From Adiantum capillus-veneris (Eukaryota > Streptophyta > Polypodiopsida > Polypodiales > Pteridaceae), in contig CM043953.1 in the NCBI GenBank assembly GCA_014529385.2, forward strand, positions 68,198,372 to 68,262,371: DNA of 64,000 nt, read 5' to 3'. Shown here one piece after another: positions 44,223 to 55,136 of this stretch (positions are counted from its first letter, which is position 1; every line of letters starts with the position of its first letter). The notes under the pieces were generated by a model that saw only the letters and a program-made list of their open reading frames with translations, was not told the origin of the DNA and made no database searches. Made by a program: the position numbers and the translations under genes.

Positions 44223-44908
44223 GACGACGTTGTTTCATCGCATGCAAGAGACCATGCCTCAACTGAGAATGCACCAGGTCATATAGAGTCTATCACAAAT
44301 CAGCTAATTCTGCAGGGACATGCTGTTTGGTGGAGCATGATGCTGTACATCAAAATTCACTCAATCATGACAATCAGTGTCCGCAAGATTGCAGAGAGGA
44401 TGAGGAGAACGACAAGCATATGCACGCTCTGGTGGCAGAGCAGGGGCAGTCAGGTGAAAGGACCCTTGAACAACACTTGGAAAGTCTATGTCTTTCAATA
44501 CCAGGACATAAACTCACTTCAAATGGACATGGGCACTTGGAGCATACTGATAATTCTCAAAAGCAGGAAGTCGATTCACAGCAGGATGAATTAGGCTGTA
44601 TTGATGGTTCAGTTCTTTCTCAATATGGACATAGTGCATCAGCGTGCGATATGGGCCATCCCTCAAAGAATGAGTTAGGGCATGAAGTGGTGCTGATACC
44701 TGATTGCACCCAGAGTGGACAATTCAAAGAGTGTCCTTTTCATAATAGTAGACCCCTCCCCGTTCAACAGGAAACTCTTGCAAATGATGTAAAGTCGCAG
44801 ATGAATAAGAGCTCTGTAAGTAGCATGCATTTAACTGATGAGCAAGATCTATTCAGCAACACAAGCACAAAAAGATTCAGAAGAAGGATAGCCAGATACA
44901 ACCTGTGA
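44223..44908 (+). pseudogene. Exon-like stretch of unknown gene
   Basis: A candidate acceptor (pyrimidine-rich, ending CTGCCTACAG) precedes an open frame from 44223 whose first part (DDVVSSHARDHASTENAPG) is protein-like. Near 44325 the protein-like reading shifts frame and continues for 193 codons to TGA at 44906-44908. It is hydrophilic, His/Gln/Asp-rich and ends in a basic stretch (STKRFRRRIARYNL). It is non-repetitive within the window. It could be an exon of a host gene with a sequencing error or frameshift, or a decayed gene. No domain is recognised. Confidence 0.35.
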
Positions 44909-45322
44909 AGGATTGGAAAAGAAACCGTGGCTTAAAGATGTTCTCTCACTCTCACTCTCACTCGTGCTCTTTCGCACTTGTCTTTGCACTCACATTCACA
45001 CTCACTCTTACCCATATTTATCAGTCACTTTGTTGGCTATTCTCTCCAAGAAGCATGCACCCAAACATGCTTTTTTGAGCAAAGAGAACATGCCAGTCAA
45101 CAGTGTCAACATACATATTCAATGCATGCTTACCAATTAGGTAGCCAATGATACAAGCCTGTTTTTTTGTACCTTAAAGAAAAATCTCTGAGCTCAACTT
45201 CAAAGTGAAGTGCTCTACAAAGGACCATAGACATGAGAGTCACAAGGTAGGACAACAGATGTACTCTACCAGAGAGCGTGCTGGTGTGGCAAATGTAAAC
45301 TCATCAATGTTTTTTGTTTCAG

Positions 45323-45511
45323 GTCACCTTGAGCATAACTTTTGTTAGCTCTCTGCTGTGCCAGCAGGCCAAGCAGGTCCTTACGGTTCAATCGCCACTG
45401 AAGGCACTCTCATCTCATGGCTGTCTTGATTCGTGCAAAGAGCAGCATAAGAAAATGAAAACTACCAAAGTGCAGCCCTTCAAGCCCTTTTGCTTAAGAA
45501 CTTCCTTTTGA
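45323..45511 (+). pseudogene. Exon-like stretch, weakly TPX2-like end
   Basis: It follows an acceptor-like TTTTTTGTTTCAG and reads about 62 codons to TGA at 45509-45511. The C-terminal part (KTTKVQPFKPFCLRTSF) faintly recalls the K-PF-LRT repeats of TPX2-family microtubule proteins, but this is too short to assign. It may belong with 44223-44908 as the remains of one host gene. Confidence 0.25.
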
Positions 45512-48480
45512 GCATATCTGTGCTACATTTGGTCATTCTTACTGTGTTTTATGGTGAGGTTTCTATGTGTGGTGCCTACGTCTCGTTCTCTGTTTCTGGT
45601 GAACGTATTAGTGGTTAGTTCATTTCCAATTGATCATTAACACATGCTGAACTCACTGCTCATGTCTCGTAGCTGGGGGATGGCTGTGCAGGTCGTATGG
45701 AAGCGCAGAAGACTCGTCAACTCGGGGGCTCTAGCTCTCTCCAAACTCGTCCAAGTAGAAATGACTAGAAAATTCCCCCTAAGTTAGTATATGTGCCTAG
45801 TGCTTCCGGAAACCCATTACATTTTTTGTTACCATTGCTCCCAAAACACATCTTACACTCCCTACGGGTCGTTAATTTCTTCGTTTGGACATCCGAGGCC
45901 CAAGATATGGCAAAATGGTCGAAACTGCCGCCGTTTCTTTAAGGCAAAAAATTGACGTTCTCTGAATGCTTCCAAACTTTTTCTAAGAGTAAATCCACCT
46001 TTGGCATTTCGGCGTTTGCTTCCAGAATCTTTGTTGCTATTTTGGATTTTTTTTGACGAATTTCCGAAGAAAATAAAAAAGGTACTTAAAAAATCCAAAA
46101 TTGGTCTTTAAAATTAGGAAAATTAGACCGAAAAATAACCAAAAATTAGGGAAGGTTCTTTATCCCTAGAAGATCACGTTCGCGGCTATGTACAACCATT
46201 TTAGGGTCACTACTGGCCTATTTTTAGCATTTTTCATCACTTTATACAAGAAAACATAAGTATTGATGATATTTACATAAGGATAGGGGTATATGGTCCT
46301 GTTGTGACCTGAATCCCTTCTTGAAGTGGGCATCACTCTTTTAGCAGTTAATCATAAGAAAATCGCAATAAAACGAAAATCAAGTTGTCAAACCATGTGA
46401 AACCGATGCCCGCTCATAAGTAATCCCTCAATGCCTCCCCCCTTCCTAGTCTGAGTCCTCCCGGAAGACTGGAAGTTGATGGTGCAGTGCATGGGTGTTT
46501 AAACACGTGCCTTAATGCAAGGCCTTGCAATGGGGCCCTATGCATGATTTTGCGGAATATGCATGGGAAAAATTATGCTGTGCAAGATGGGGGTTGCAAG
46601 CTTATATGCTTACGGGCATTAGCTGGCGAGGTTTGTTGCTTTCAAGTCATCGCAATGGTAGATTAAACGATCGCGGACCATGTAATTTCAACTGCAGCCG
46701 TCGTGCCTTTTCCGTGATTGGTAGTAGTGATAGCCGTGATTGGTAGTAGTGATAGCCGTTTTTCGGCTTTCCATAATTGCCATAGTAAGCTACCTCACCC
46801 TATCAATCACTCAAACACTGTGGCTATGCCTACCATTTCACTGTACATAGGCGTGTGTGAGTTAGGGGACTTTTCCCATATCTTCTTAAAAACCCTCAAT
46901 TAGCTAGTCACCGGGCTAGTTGAGCCAAAAAAATAAAAATAAAATAAAAGTATATTATGGCCCATTTGTGTGTAAATATTTTATTGTATATAGGGCTTAA
47001 ATAAAATGATTTTTCATAATTATTTTGGTATTTATTTAAATATTTATACTTAGGTGTGTGTTATTTATGCTATGTACATTGACTCACCATTACCATATTT
47101 TTTCTTACCATTTTGCATACTCTTTATTCCATATAAAAATAATTTCATCCAAGCTTCTCTTATTTTGGGTGTAACTCCATCCCAACAAAAATCCAAAAAA
47201 ACTAGTTTTATTTATGTGTATATTTTTTCACTATTGTGATTTTTCCTTCCTACATCTATTCTCTTTTACTCTCATAAATTAGAACACAAAAAATATTCAT
47301 CTTTTTATGGTAGACTTATAATGAGAGAGATTTATTTTGACCCCTTTATATTTTTTCTACCTATATTATTTATATTTGACATGTACATATTTTTTGGACC
47401 CCTCAATATTTGATTTTCTTAGTTGTACTATTCATTTATATCATGATCTCAACTTCAATTATAGACCTACCAAATAAAGTCAAGGGTATGTCGAATGCAT
47501 GCATGCACCATGGGAAGCTCACTCTTGGAGGTATTCAAAAGAATCATTCAAAGAAGGACCTCACAAGGACCTTGTGCAGTGGAAAAAACAGTCAGTTTTG
47601 CTGAATTTTTAAAGATCACATGCTCCCAAAATTTGGAAAGGTGATACAAACAAAAGTTGTAGCTTATGAGCTGAACTTTCATCTCAAAGTTTTTCATATT
47701 TTTTTGAGCTACGAGCTGTGAGCTATGATTTTATTGGTGGACCCCAGTTTGCCCATGCTATGCAGCCACACTCCCTCTTCCACTTTATCATTTTCCTCTT
47801 TCACACACACTCCTCCCTCTCCTTCCCACTCCCAAACCTGCAACTCCCATGTCCTAATTCACCCTCTTCACCATTTCCACATCTCTCACACCTCCATAGC
47901 CTTTATCCTCCATTTCTACACCCTATATGTTCCCCTTTCTCTCTACATATATGTCCATATTACCATACTCTCTTCAACTTTGTAAAGAACTTCAAAAAAT
48001 CAACAAAAATCCAAAGATAACCTCTGCAAATAAAAGCTTTTATCATGAATTTTTCAAGGTTTGAAATAACATAGCTTCATCGACACACGCTGCTTCGCAT
48101 GCTGACTGCTTCTTCTTCCGGTGCTGTAAAGAGGTGAATGTCAACTTCTCCAAAGCTTCAACCTCTCTTTACAAGCTCATCCCTTCTCTAACTTTTCTCA
48201 TCATATATCTCACCATTTGGTGAATGATTTTGTAAATATTTTTTAGTGATAATTACTAACTACTAACCACTAACCTTATTGTAAAATGCACCCTCTACTA
48301 GAGTAGGCACTCCCAAATTATTCACTCCATCCTCTCTCCTTTCATCCTCAATAATTCTCTTTCCTTGAGCCCACATCCATGTGACTCAAAGGACAAGAGA
48401 GACCCACCCTCATTAAAAATAAATAAAAATATGCATAATCTTTTATTCCTTCAAATAAACTTGATTAGGCCTAATCCAAA
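45512..48480. other. AT-rich region without supported genes
   Basis: About 3 kb with only short frames of chance character. A 22-bp unit (CCGTGATTGGTAGTAGTGATAG) is tandemly duplicated at 46712-46755. A pyrimidine-rich stretch lies at 47770-47990. No mobile-element motifs were recognised. Confidence 0.5.
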
Positions 48481-48497
48481 TCGGGGCTTCTAAAACC

Positions 48498-48506
48498 TAT
48501 AAATAG
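48498..48506 (+). promoter_or_regulatory. TATA box, possible LTR or gene promoter
   Basis: TATAAATAG follows GGGGCTTCTAAAACC and precedes a CT-rich start-site-like stretch, the typical layout of plant promoters and LTR U3/R regions. No ORF downstream on the plus strand is convincing. It may be part of an LTR whose element is not in the window. Confidence 0.4.
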
Positions 48507-48510
48507 AGCC

Positions 48511-49667
48511 CTTCTCTCCCTTGTAAATCATCACATGATCACACTATACCACACCATTCTCAACACATAACACACCACTCTTCAAGCCTAGTTGTGTAGA
48601 GTGTGTGCATTGTGAGTGCTCTATTCCATCACTACACATAGGTGCATGGAGAAGCTTGAAGTTAGTTATGCCATCTAGAGGAGTGGAGTGATACTATACT
48701 CTGCAATCACACTTGTAACCTACTCTTGTCCATAAATAAGATTCATAGTTTTGGGTGCAATTGTATGCTGCAACTACGACTCTTCTCTCCAAATTGACTT
48801 GATAAGTTGGCTCATCAGGTGGTTGAAGGTATATTGTCCTTGAATTTTGTTGTGCCATTTCATGCTTGGTGGTTTGAGGGCTTATTGAATTGTTTGCCTA
48901 AAAGGTAAATTGTAAGAGGGTGCTCGGTGAGAGGGCTCCCGTGACCCTAAGACAATTTGTGTATTGGCAACAAGGTCAAGTTTTGTGTTGTCTCTCTAGT
49001 TCTCATCAAGCTTTGTGTGCATCTAGTCTTTAAGGCTAAGACTGCGTTTCTCAAGTTGATTTGTGCTCTTTACCTCTCTCTGGCGTGGTGAATGTTTGTG
49101 TTTAGTGTGTGTGGCTATCTTGCATTCCCCTCTCTTTGTGCGTTTGAGGACAAGGAGATATCACGTGCGTCCTAGTTCGCATCTACAACTAGGTGGTGCC
49201 CCTTTTCTTGTTTGGTTTCTGGCTGTGGGTTGTTGTTGTCTCTGATTGTGCTTGCCCCAGCCCCAATTGAGAAGCATGGGAGCCTCGAAGGGTGTTTAGA
49301 GGCCGCTCTTCTTGTTGCCCACCCCGGACCGCCTCAGTAGAAAGTATGTGTCTTCAGCACTTGATTGTGTGATTCTTGGCTTGGGGTGCCAAACTTGTGT
49401 GGTTGTTGGAGGTGGTGGCGTTATTTTTGGTGGCGAAGTTGGCGTTTCTTTGGATTTTGGAATCCAAACGTATCCGTGTTGGTGTAAGTCTCGTGCCAAC
49501 TTCTTTGGTATCCAGATGTCCTTGGCCGGGGTGGGCCGTTCTTGTGGTTGTGGATACTTCCATGTGATAGGTACCGAGCTACAAGGCTGTGGTGTCTTGT
49601 TTTGCTGCCGTTTTGGGATCCAAATGTACCTGTAGCCTTGGTGTTGATGTATAGATTCCTTGGGGAC
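48511..49667. other. Region downstream of the Gypsy pol gene
   Basis: Non-coding on both strands by my reading. It should contain the 3' end of the minus-strand Gypsy element. No matching LTR was found at its other side, so the LTR boundary is unresolved. Confidence 0.4.
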
Positions 49668-51512
49668 CTATTTTTGTTGTTGTGGGGCTTGGTATGTCCT
49701 TGGTGGATGTTGTGTGGTTTTCTTTTTAGGTGATCGAGGGTATTTTGGTTGAATTACCCTTGGTTTCGAGGTAGAGGTTTGCTTCTGCTTGGGTAGCCAT
49801 ATTTTTTCGTTGGTAAGTTGGCTTGTAGGGAGCCACACTTTTCTTGTGCTTTGGTTATAATTGGAACTCTGTGCCATGGTTGTTTCTTTTATGGTAGGCC
49901 TGGGTACTGTTTTGGTGGTTGTCAAAGGCTGTTTTCCTTTGTCCATGTTGCTTGGCTTTGGTGCTTGTGGCATTTCGTGTTGATTGGCGAACTCGACCGT
50001 CTGCTTGATGTCTTGGTCTTGAATGTGAACTGCGTTTTGAAGCCAATCAATCTGTGCGTTGTATGTCCTTTTCCATGTCTGTCCTAGCAACATGGGGTAT
50101 GTGGTGTCTGAATCTTTGACCACGTAAAATTTGTGAGGGTAGACCTGTTCCGCTATATGAATTGGTAACAAGGCATAGCCGATGGCTTGTGTCATGTGCC
50201 CTATATAACCCTTGATTTGCTGGTTGGTCTTTTGAAGGTCGGTGTGGGCCAATTGTTTGTACAAGCTATGGGAAATTAGGTTTCCTTGAGCTCCTGAGTC
50301 CACTAGTGGCCTTCTGGTAACCTGATTGTTCCCAACCTGTACTTGGATCACGGGGTCCACTCTTTCTTCATCCAGTTCCTCGATTGTTACCTGGTTGATC
50401 CGTAGGAGTCCTCCTGGTAACCGTTGTTGGTGTAGAAGCTTTCTTCTGGCAATTCTTTCCTGTGACTCATCTTTTGCTTCTTGTACCACTCTGGCTTTCT
50501 CCTTGGCCTGTCTTTTCTCGTAGTGAATTTTCTGGAGCATGTCTTGGGTTAGTGGCATATGATACTTCTTTAACCTGCAACCACTAATCCAATTAGGCAT
50601 CTCCTCTCCCTCTAATGTTGCAAGTTTGACGACGCCACTTGGTGATAGATGCTTAATCACAAAGGGTTCCATCCCTCGCTTTTTCAATTTCTTGGCGTGT
50701 TGTTTAAGGGTGTAAACCAACACGTAATCACCCGTTTTGAACTCTTTAGACCACACATGCTTGTCAAAGAATTCCTTCTGTCTTCTTTTGCTAGCATAAA
50801 TGGAGGCTACCGCCTTAAGGCGAAGCTCGTCCAGCTTTTCTAAGTCATCTATTCTGGAAGACAACTCATGCCCTGTCCACTCAAGGTCTTTTGCTACTCG
50901 TAGGGTTGGGATTAAAAATTCTATGGGCAATATGACATTAAGTCCAAACACCATGTTATAGGGTGTCATGCCTAGTGATGTTTTGTAAGCCACTCTATAT
51001 GCCCATAATGTGGAATGTAGTTTCTGCTCCCAATCCGTTCTTGACTTCTCAACAATCTTGGTGAGAACCGTGCACAACGTTTTGTTTGTATCCTCGGCCT
51101 GCCCGTTTGCTTGTGGGTGATAAGGGGACGATTTCCTATGAATGCTCATGAATTCTCCTAGGAGACATTCAATGACCTCATTGATGAAGTGCGTTCCCCT
51201 GTCACTAACGATTTCAATAGGTAGGCCATACCTAACAAAGACATTTTCATAAAGAAATTGTGCCGTGGTTCTAGTGTCGGCTTTTTGTGTAGCCTTCGCT
51301 TCTACCCATTTAGTGAGATAATCCGTGGACACAATGATATATTGGGCGTGCGTACGATAAGCCGGGGGTGCAATAGGTCCAACATAATCAATTCCCCATT
51401 TGACAAAAGCGCGTGCACCCATCATTGGCCGTAAAGGCATCTCATCTCTTTTAAGTGGTACTTTGGTCCTTTGGCAGTCATCGCAGTGCTTAACATACTG
51501 CTCAGCATCCAT
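49668..51512 (-). CDS. Gypsy integrase fused to a second aspartic protease
   Basis: An intact 614-codon frame, part of a longer broken polyprotein. It opens inside the integrase zinc domain (YVKHCDDCQRTKVP). The catalytic core follows with D in IDYVGPI, D in VSDRGTHF and E in QANGQAEDTN, then the C-terminal domain (FKTGDYVLVY, KKRGMEPFVIKH). Past a charged coiled-coil-like stretch (KRQAKEKARVVQEAKDE) comes a retropepsin-like domain. It has active site RPLVDSGAQGNLIS (Asp codon at 50298-50300) and the C-terminal hallmark YPMLLGQTW. A Pro/Gln/Lys-rich tail ends the frame. Protease is normally upstream of RT, so this position is unusual. Confidence 0.85.
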   Translation of the reverse strand: MDAEQYVKHCDDCQRTKVPLKRDEMPLRPMMGARAFVKWGIDYVGPIAPPAYRTHAQYIIVSTDYLTKWVEAKATQKADTRTTAQFLYENVFVRYGLPIEIVSDRGTHFINEVIECLLGEFMSIHRKSSPYHPQANGQAEDTNKTLCTVLTKIVEKSRTDWEQKLHSTLWAYRVAYKTSLGMTPYNMVFGLNVILPIEFLIPTLRVAKDLEWTGHELSSRIDDLEKLDELRLKAVASIYASKRRQKEFFDKHVWSKEFKTGDYVLVYTLKQHAKKLKKRGMEPFVIKHLSPSGVVKLATLEGEEMPNWISGCRLKKYHMPLTQDMLQKIHYEKRQAKEKARVVQEAKDESQERIARRKLLHQQRLPGGLLRINQVTIEELDEERVDPVIQVQVGNNQVTRRPLVDSGAQGNLISHSLYKQLAHTDLQKTNQQIKGYIGHMTQAIGYALLPIHIAEQVYPHKFYVVKDSDTTYPMLLGQTWKRTYNAQIDWLQNAVHIQDQDIKQTVEFANQHEMPQAPKPSNMDKGKQPLTTTKTVPRPTIKETTMAQSSNYNQSTRKVWLPTSQLTNEKIWLPKQKQTSTSKPRVIQPKYPRSPKKKTTQHPPRTYQAPQQQK

Positions 51513-52225
51513 GTATAATGTAGGCCACCAGATTCCTGCGGTTAAGGAGCGGTTAAGACAATTTTAGCCGTCTTGTCGCCCGAAAAATGGCCTCCTGATA
51601 CACCTCCGTGTGCTTGCTCTAGAATTGGAAAATATTCGTTTTCCGTCGCACACAACCTGAGTTGGTCATCTTTTCCTCGCTTATAGAGCTGTCCTTTAAT
51701 CAAAGCATAGTCTCTGGCCTCTAGCTCTATAGATCTCTATCTAGCCTTGGAAATATTCGATGGTAGCGTACGTGTGGTGAGGTAATCCACCATGTACTGG
51801 CTCCATTGGGGAGCTATGTTTACTTGGAATAATGTGGCGTGTTCCACTGGAGGTTTGTTTTGACAAGTTGTGCACTTGCTAACGTATTCGTGCACTTCAC
51901 TGCGCATGCAAGGCCAACACACTCCAAGTCTTTGCAACCGTTGGTAGGTTTTTTCTTTTGAGCAATGAAATCCGAAGTCCTGCTCATGGGCCTCTTGAAG
52001 GTAAGTGTCATACTCCTCATGACTTATACACAAGCGTAGGATCTTATCTGAACCATATTGATACATGCGCCCGGTAATGATTTGGAAATTCTTGGCTTGC
52101 TCGATATTCTGTTGCTTGTAGATGAGGTTTGTTCTATCAAATATACGTCCATAACTCAAAAGAGTTACGATCGTTTGTAACCATTTAGGGATCATTTCAA
52201 TGTTGAAAAGATATGAGTCAGGCAT
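51480..52225 (-). pseudogene. Tandem H2C2 zinc domains of the integrase
   Basis: First domain, about 52080-51830: EAHEQDFGFH and KCTTCQ, giving H-X6-H and C-X2-C. Second domain, about 51690-51480: QAHGGVSGGH and HCDDCQ, again H-X6-H and C-X2-C. Each is preceded by a similar lead (a GRMYQYGSDKILRLC-like stretch and GQLYKRGKDDQLRLC). An imperfect 11-bp tandem duplication at 51538-51559 shifts the frame inside the second domain. Gypsy integrases normally carry one such domain. Confidence 0.8.
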
Positions 52226-52252
52226 GTCGTCATCAACCCCTATTGGTGCTTC

Positions 52253-53110
52253 TCAGTTGGCTATCCTAGAAAGATGGTCAGCCCGTAGATGGGTTTTTCC
52301 TTTCTTTACCACGACTGTGAAGTCAAATTCTAGCAGTACTATAAACCATCTTACTATGCGTCGCATACTGCATGGCTTGTTTACTAGGTAGAGAAGGGCT
52401 TGATGGTCCGTGAAGAACACAAACTTGTTGGCCAAAAGATAATGCCTGAATTTCTTCACTGCATATATCATGCCTAATCCCTCTCTCTCCGTGGTGGTGT
52501 AGTTTTTCTCGGCACAATTCAACTGCCGGCTTGCATAGTAGATTAGAAAATCCATTGTTCCTTCACCAGGTTGTGCCAAAACACACCCAATGGCATATGC
52601 CGAAGTATCTATGTGAACATGGAAAATTTTGTTTCAATCTGGTGCTTTTAAAACCGTTGCTGAGATCAGCGCTTCCTTGAGTTTCGCGAAGGATGTTTCA
52701 CATTCGTCGGTCCATACGAATACTACGATCAACCTATAAAGAGGCTGTGCAATAATTGCGTATAAGTAGATGAACCTCCGGTAATATCCACAGTGTCCCA
52801 TAAAGGACTGAACCTCCTTCATGTTTCTTGGCCTTGGCAACTCAATAATGACCTTGATCTTGTCGAGATCAGTCGATATGCCATTTTTCGATACTATGTG
52901 CCCTAGGATTCTACCTTGTCTAACCATGAAAACACATTTCTCCGGGTTTAGGTAGATCCTGTAAGTCTTGCACTTCTTGAAAACATTTCTTAGATGTTCT
53001 ATGTGCTCCGTTCTCAAAAGAGAATATACACAAAGGTCATCCATATAGATCTCTAAGAATATGCGTAGATATTCCTTGAACGCGTGGGCCATAAGCCTTT
53101 GGAATGTGCG
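52253..53110 (-). pseudogene. RT C-terminal part and RNase H
   Basis: RT resumes after a frameshift near 53100 with IYMDDLCVYS, whose MDD box lies near 53040, and the thumb (GHIVSKNGISTD). A TGA at 52634-52636 falls where Trp is plausible. RNase H follows with IDTSAYAIGCVL, NYTTTEREGLGMIYA and FFTDHQALLYL. A TGA at 52253-52255 ends the segment, and the frame continues into the zinc domains. Confidence 0.9.
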
Positions 53111-54225
53111 GGGGCATTTGTAAGGAGAAATGGCATTACTCTGAAAGCATATATGCCAAACTCTGTGGCAAATGCCGTCTTGTGATTATCTTCTTGCGTG
53201 ATCGCAAGTTGATAGTAGCCTGAGAACTCATCCAGAAAGGAATAAGCCTGTTTGCGTACTACTCTTTCTAAGAGATGTTCCGTGATTGGTAAGGGATAGT
53301 TATCTCTTATCGTAGCTACATTTATCTTTTTGAGATTGACGCATACTCGCAATTTACCATTCTTTTTGTGCACGATCATGATAGGTGACACCCAGTCAGT
53401 ATGCTCTATCGCGTAGATAAACTCAGCCTCTTTAAGTCTATCTATCTCTTCCTTGATGCATTTGGCAAACATATCGTTATACGTATAAGGACGTTGTCTG
53501 CTTGGCTTTGCGTCTGGCTTCAAGGGGATTGTATGTTGGCAGACACTAGGGTCTACTCCCTTGAGGTCTTGGTATGACCACGCGAAGACATCCTTATATT
53601 CTTTGAGAAGACTGATGAGAAGTTCTTCTTCCTCAGGGCTTAGGTCTGTGGCTATGTAGACCGGCTTAGGATCCTCTGCTGGATCTGCTAGGTCTATCTT
53701 CTTGGCGTCCTCCGGCCTGTCATAATACTTCTCCTGTGTCCTTTCTCTCATGGGTTGTGCTACTACGAGCTTCCTATCCTGTATGGTGTACTTTTTGAAG
53801 TGCGAAGGTACACTAATGTTATCCTTCTCGTCCTCATCACTCTCCATTTCCATTGTCCATACTTCACTCAAGGTTTTCTTAAGCTCTCTGTACTTGTTTC
53901 TCCTCTCAACCTTGGTCCATGGGGGGTCTCCTACTCTAATCACCTCTAGCTGGTTGGATTTTCTGCTCCCATTCTTTGACCTACTTGCTTCTTTTGCTTT
54001 TTTATGTTGTTTCTTGGCGATTTCTCGCGTTGGCGCGTTCTTGTGGCCTAGGAATCTACCCGTTATTTTGTCCTTGGCAAAATCCGTTGCGTTGACCAAC
54101 AATAAGAACTGTGTTTTGCCCTGAATTTTAGGCATGGGGTTTTCTTGGCTGGTTGGCCGTCCTTTTGCTTTTATAGTGACGTTGGCATCGAGGTTTTTGA
54201 TTTGGAAAGTCCTAAAACCTAACAT
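53053..54225 (-). pseudogene. RT N-terminal part and linker
   Basis: About 390 codons. A Lys/Glu-rich linker with possible nuclear-localisation character (KKQHKKAKEASRSKN) leads to the RT palm: WVSPIMIVHKKNGKLRVCVN and FLDEFSGYYQLAI with the first catalytic Asp. It ends by frameshift after FRVMPFLLTNAP, where [10 protein letters not shown] is usual. Confidence 0.9.
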
Positions 54226-55136
54226 CCACTACAGTTTCTTCTTCGTCACTAGGGCCTTCTGACCACTCGTCATCTGCCTCTTCTTTTGGGTCTAGGTGCT
54301 CTAAGGAGTCGTAGAATTCGTCCTCTACCTCCTTCTCGTTTGTGTTGCCTTCAAGGCCGTTTTCAGAGTGGTTTCCTCGGAATCCAATAAAGCATTTACC
54401 ATATAGTATAGTACTTAATCGAAGCCTTTCTCATCACAAAATTTTATCGTTGGCTTGGCCTCGATGGCACACACATCCAAAGTGGCTAAAATCTGCTCCC
54501 ATTCTAGAGGTTCCAACGCGTCTTCTGGGAAAGGGTCTGGGATATAATCTTTATCTTCGATAGCCCTCTCCAAGATACATTCCTCTCGTTTTAGGCTTCC
54601 GCATTGCGAAGCTCCACACATCCGCAACTCCTTTGGTTGTCCTAGCCAGGCGGGACTTTCCAATCCTGCTACGGTAGCCAAATCAAAATCCTCCACCGGC
54701 GTTCTCATTACGTCTCTATAGCTGTGATCTTTCAAGTTAATTCTAGTGGTCGTCTCCATGTGGCGCAAGTAAAGATAATTATAACCCCAATCCTAGACTA
54801 TCTTCAATTGCCTCATGAAGGGTCGTCCTAGAATGATGTCGTAATTATTTTTCTTATCGAAATCCACAATTGCAAAAGTATGCTCGTATTCGATCCTGCA
54901 CGACGAAACTACCACTTTTTCTAACAGGGTGAAAGCGTGGTTTGGTGGTACAGAAAAAGGACCTATTTTACTTCTACCAATGAAAAAGTGGGGACTGGTA
55001 AATTTTTTGTAGTTTAGGTCAAAACTGTTTGGACCTTGTGTTTTTAGATTCCTCTTTTGAAAATCTATCCATTGATATATAGTATGATAGGTAGTTTTTC
55101 ATGTGACATGTAGAAATTGTAACTCTAAAGGTGCTT
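54226..55136 (-). pseudogene. Protease 1 C-terminal part and linker
   Basis: 54415-54768 is an open, acidic frame of unknown role (MRHMETTTRINLKDHSY). Upstream of it, in a frame broken by a TAG near 54790, DKKNNYDIILGRPFMRQ is the C-terminal hallmark of a retropepsin. It belongs with the active-site region in 55137-57056. About 170 bases at 54950-55136 have no recognisable coding content. Confidence 0.65.

Noticed and set aside
45862-46098. Minus-strand 78-codon ORF
   Set aside because: Lys/Phe-rich translation of AT-rich sequence, with no motif, no copy and no promoter evidence.
49312-49635. Plus-strand ORFs at 49312-49635 and 49818-50087
   Set aside because: They are antisense to the Gypsy integrase-protease frame or to its flank and lack motifs.
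48498-49667. 3' LTR of the minus-strand Gypsy element at 48.5-49.6 kb
   Set aside because: No matching second copy near 58 kb was seen, and the TATA box is in the opposite orientation, so a boundary cannot be supported.
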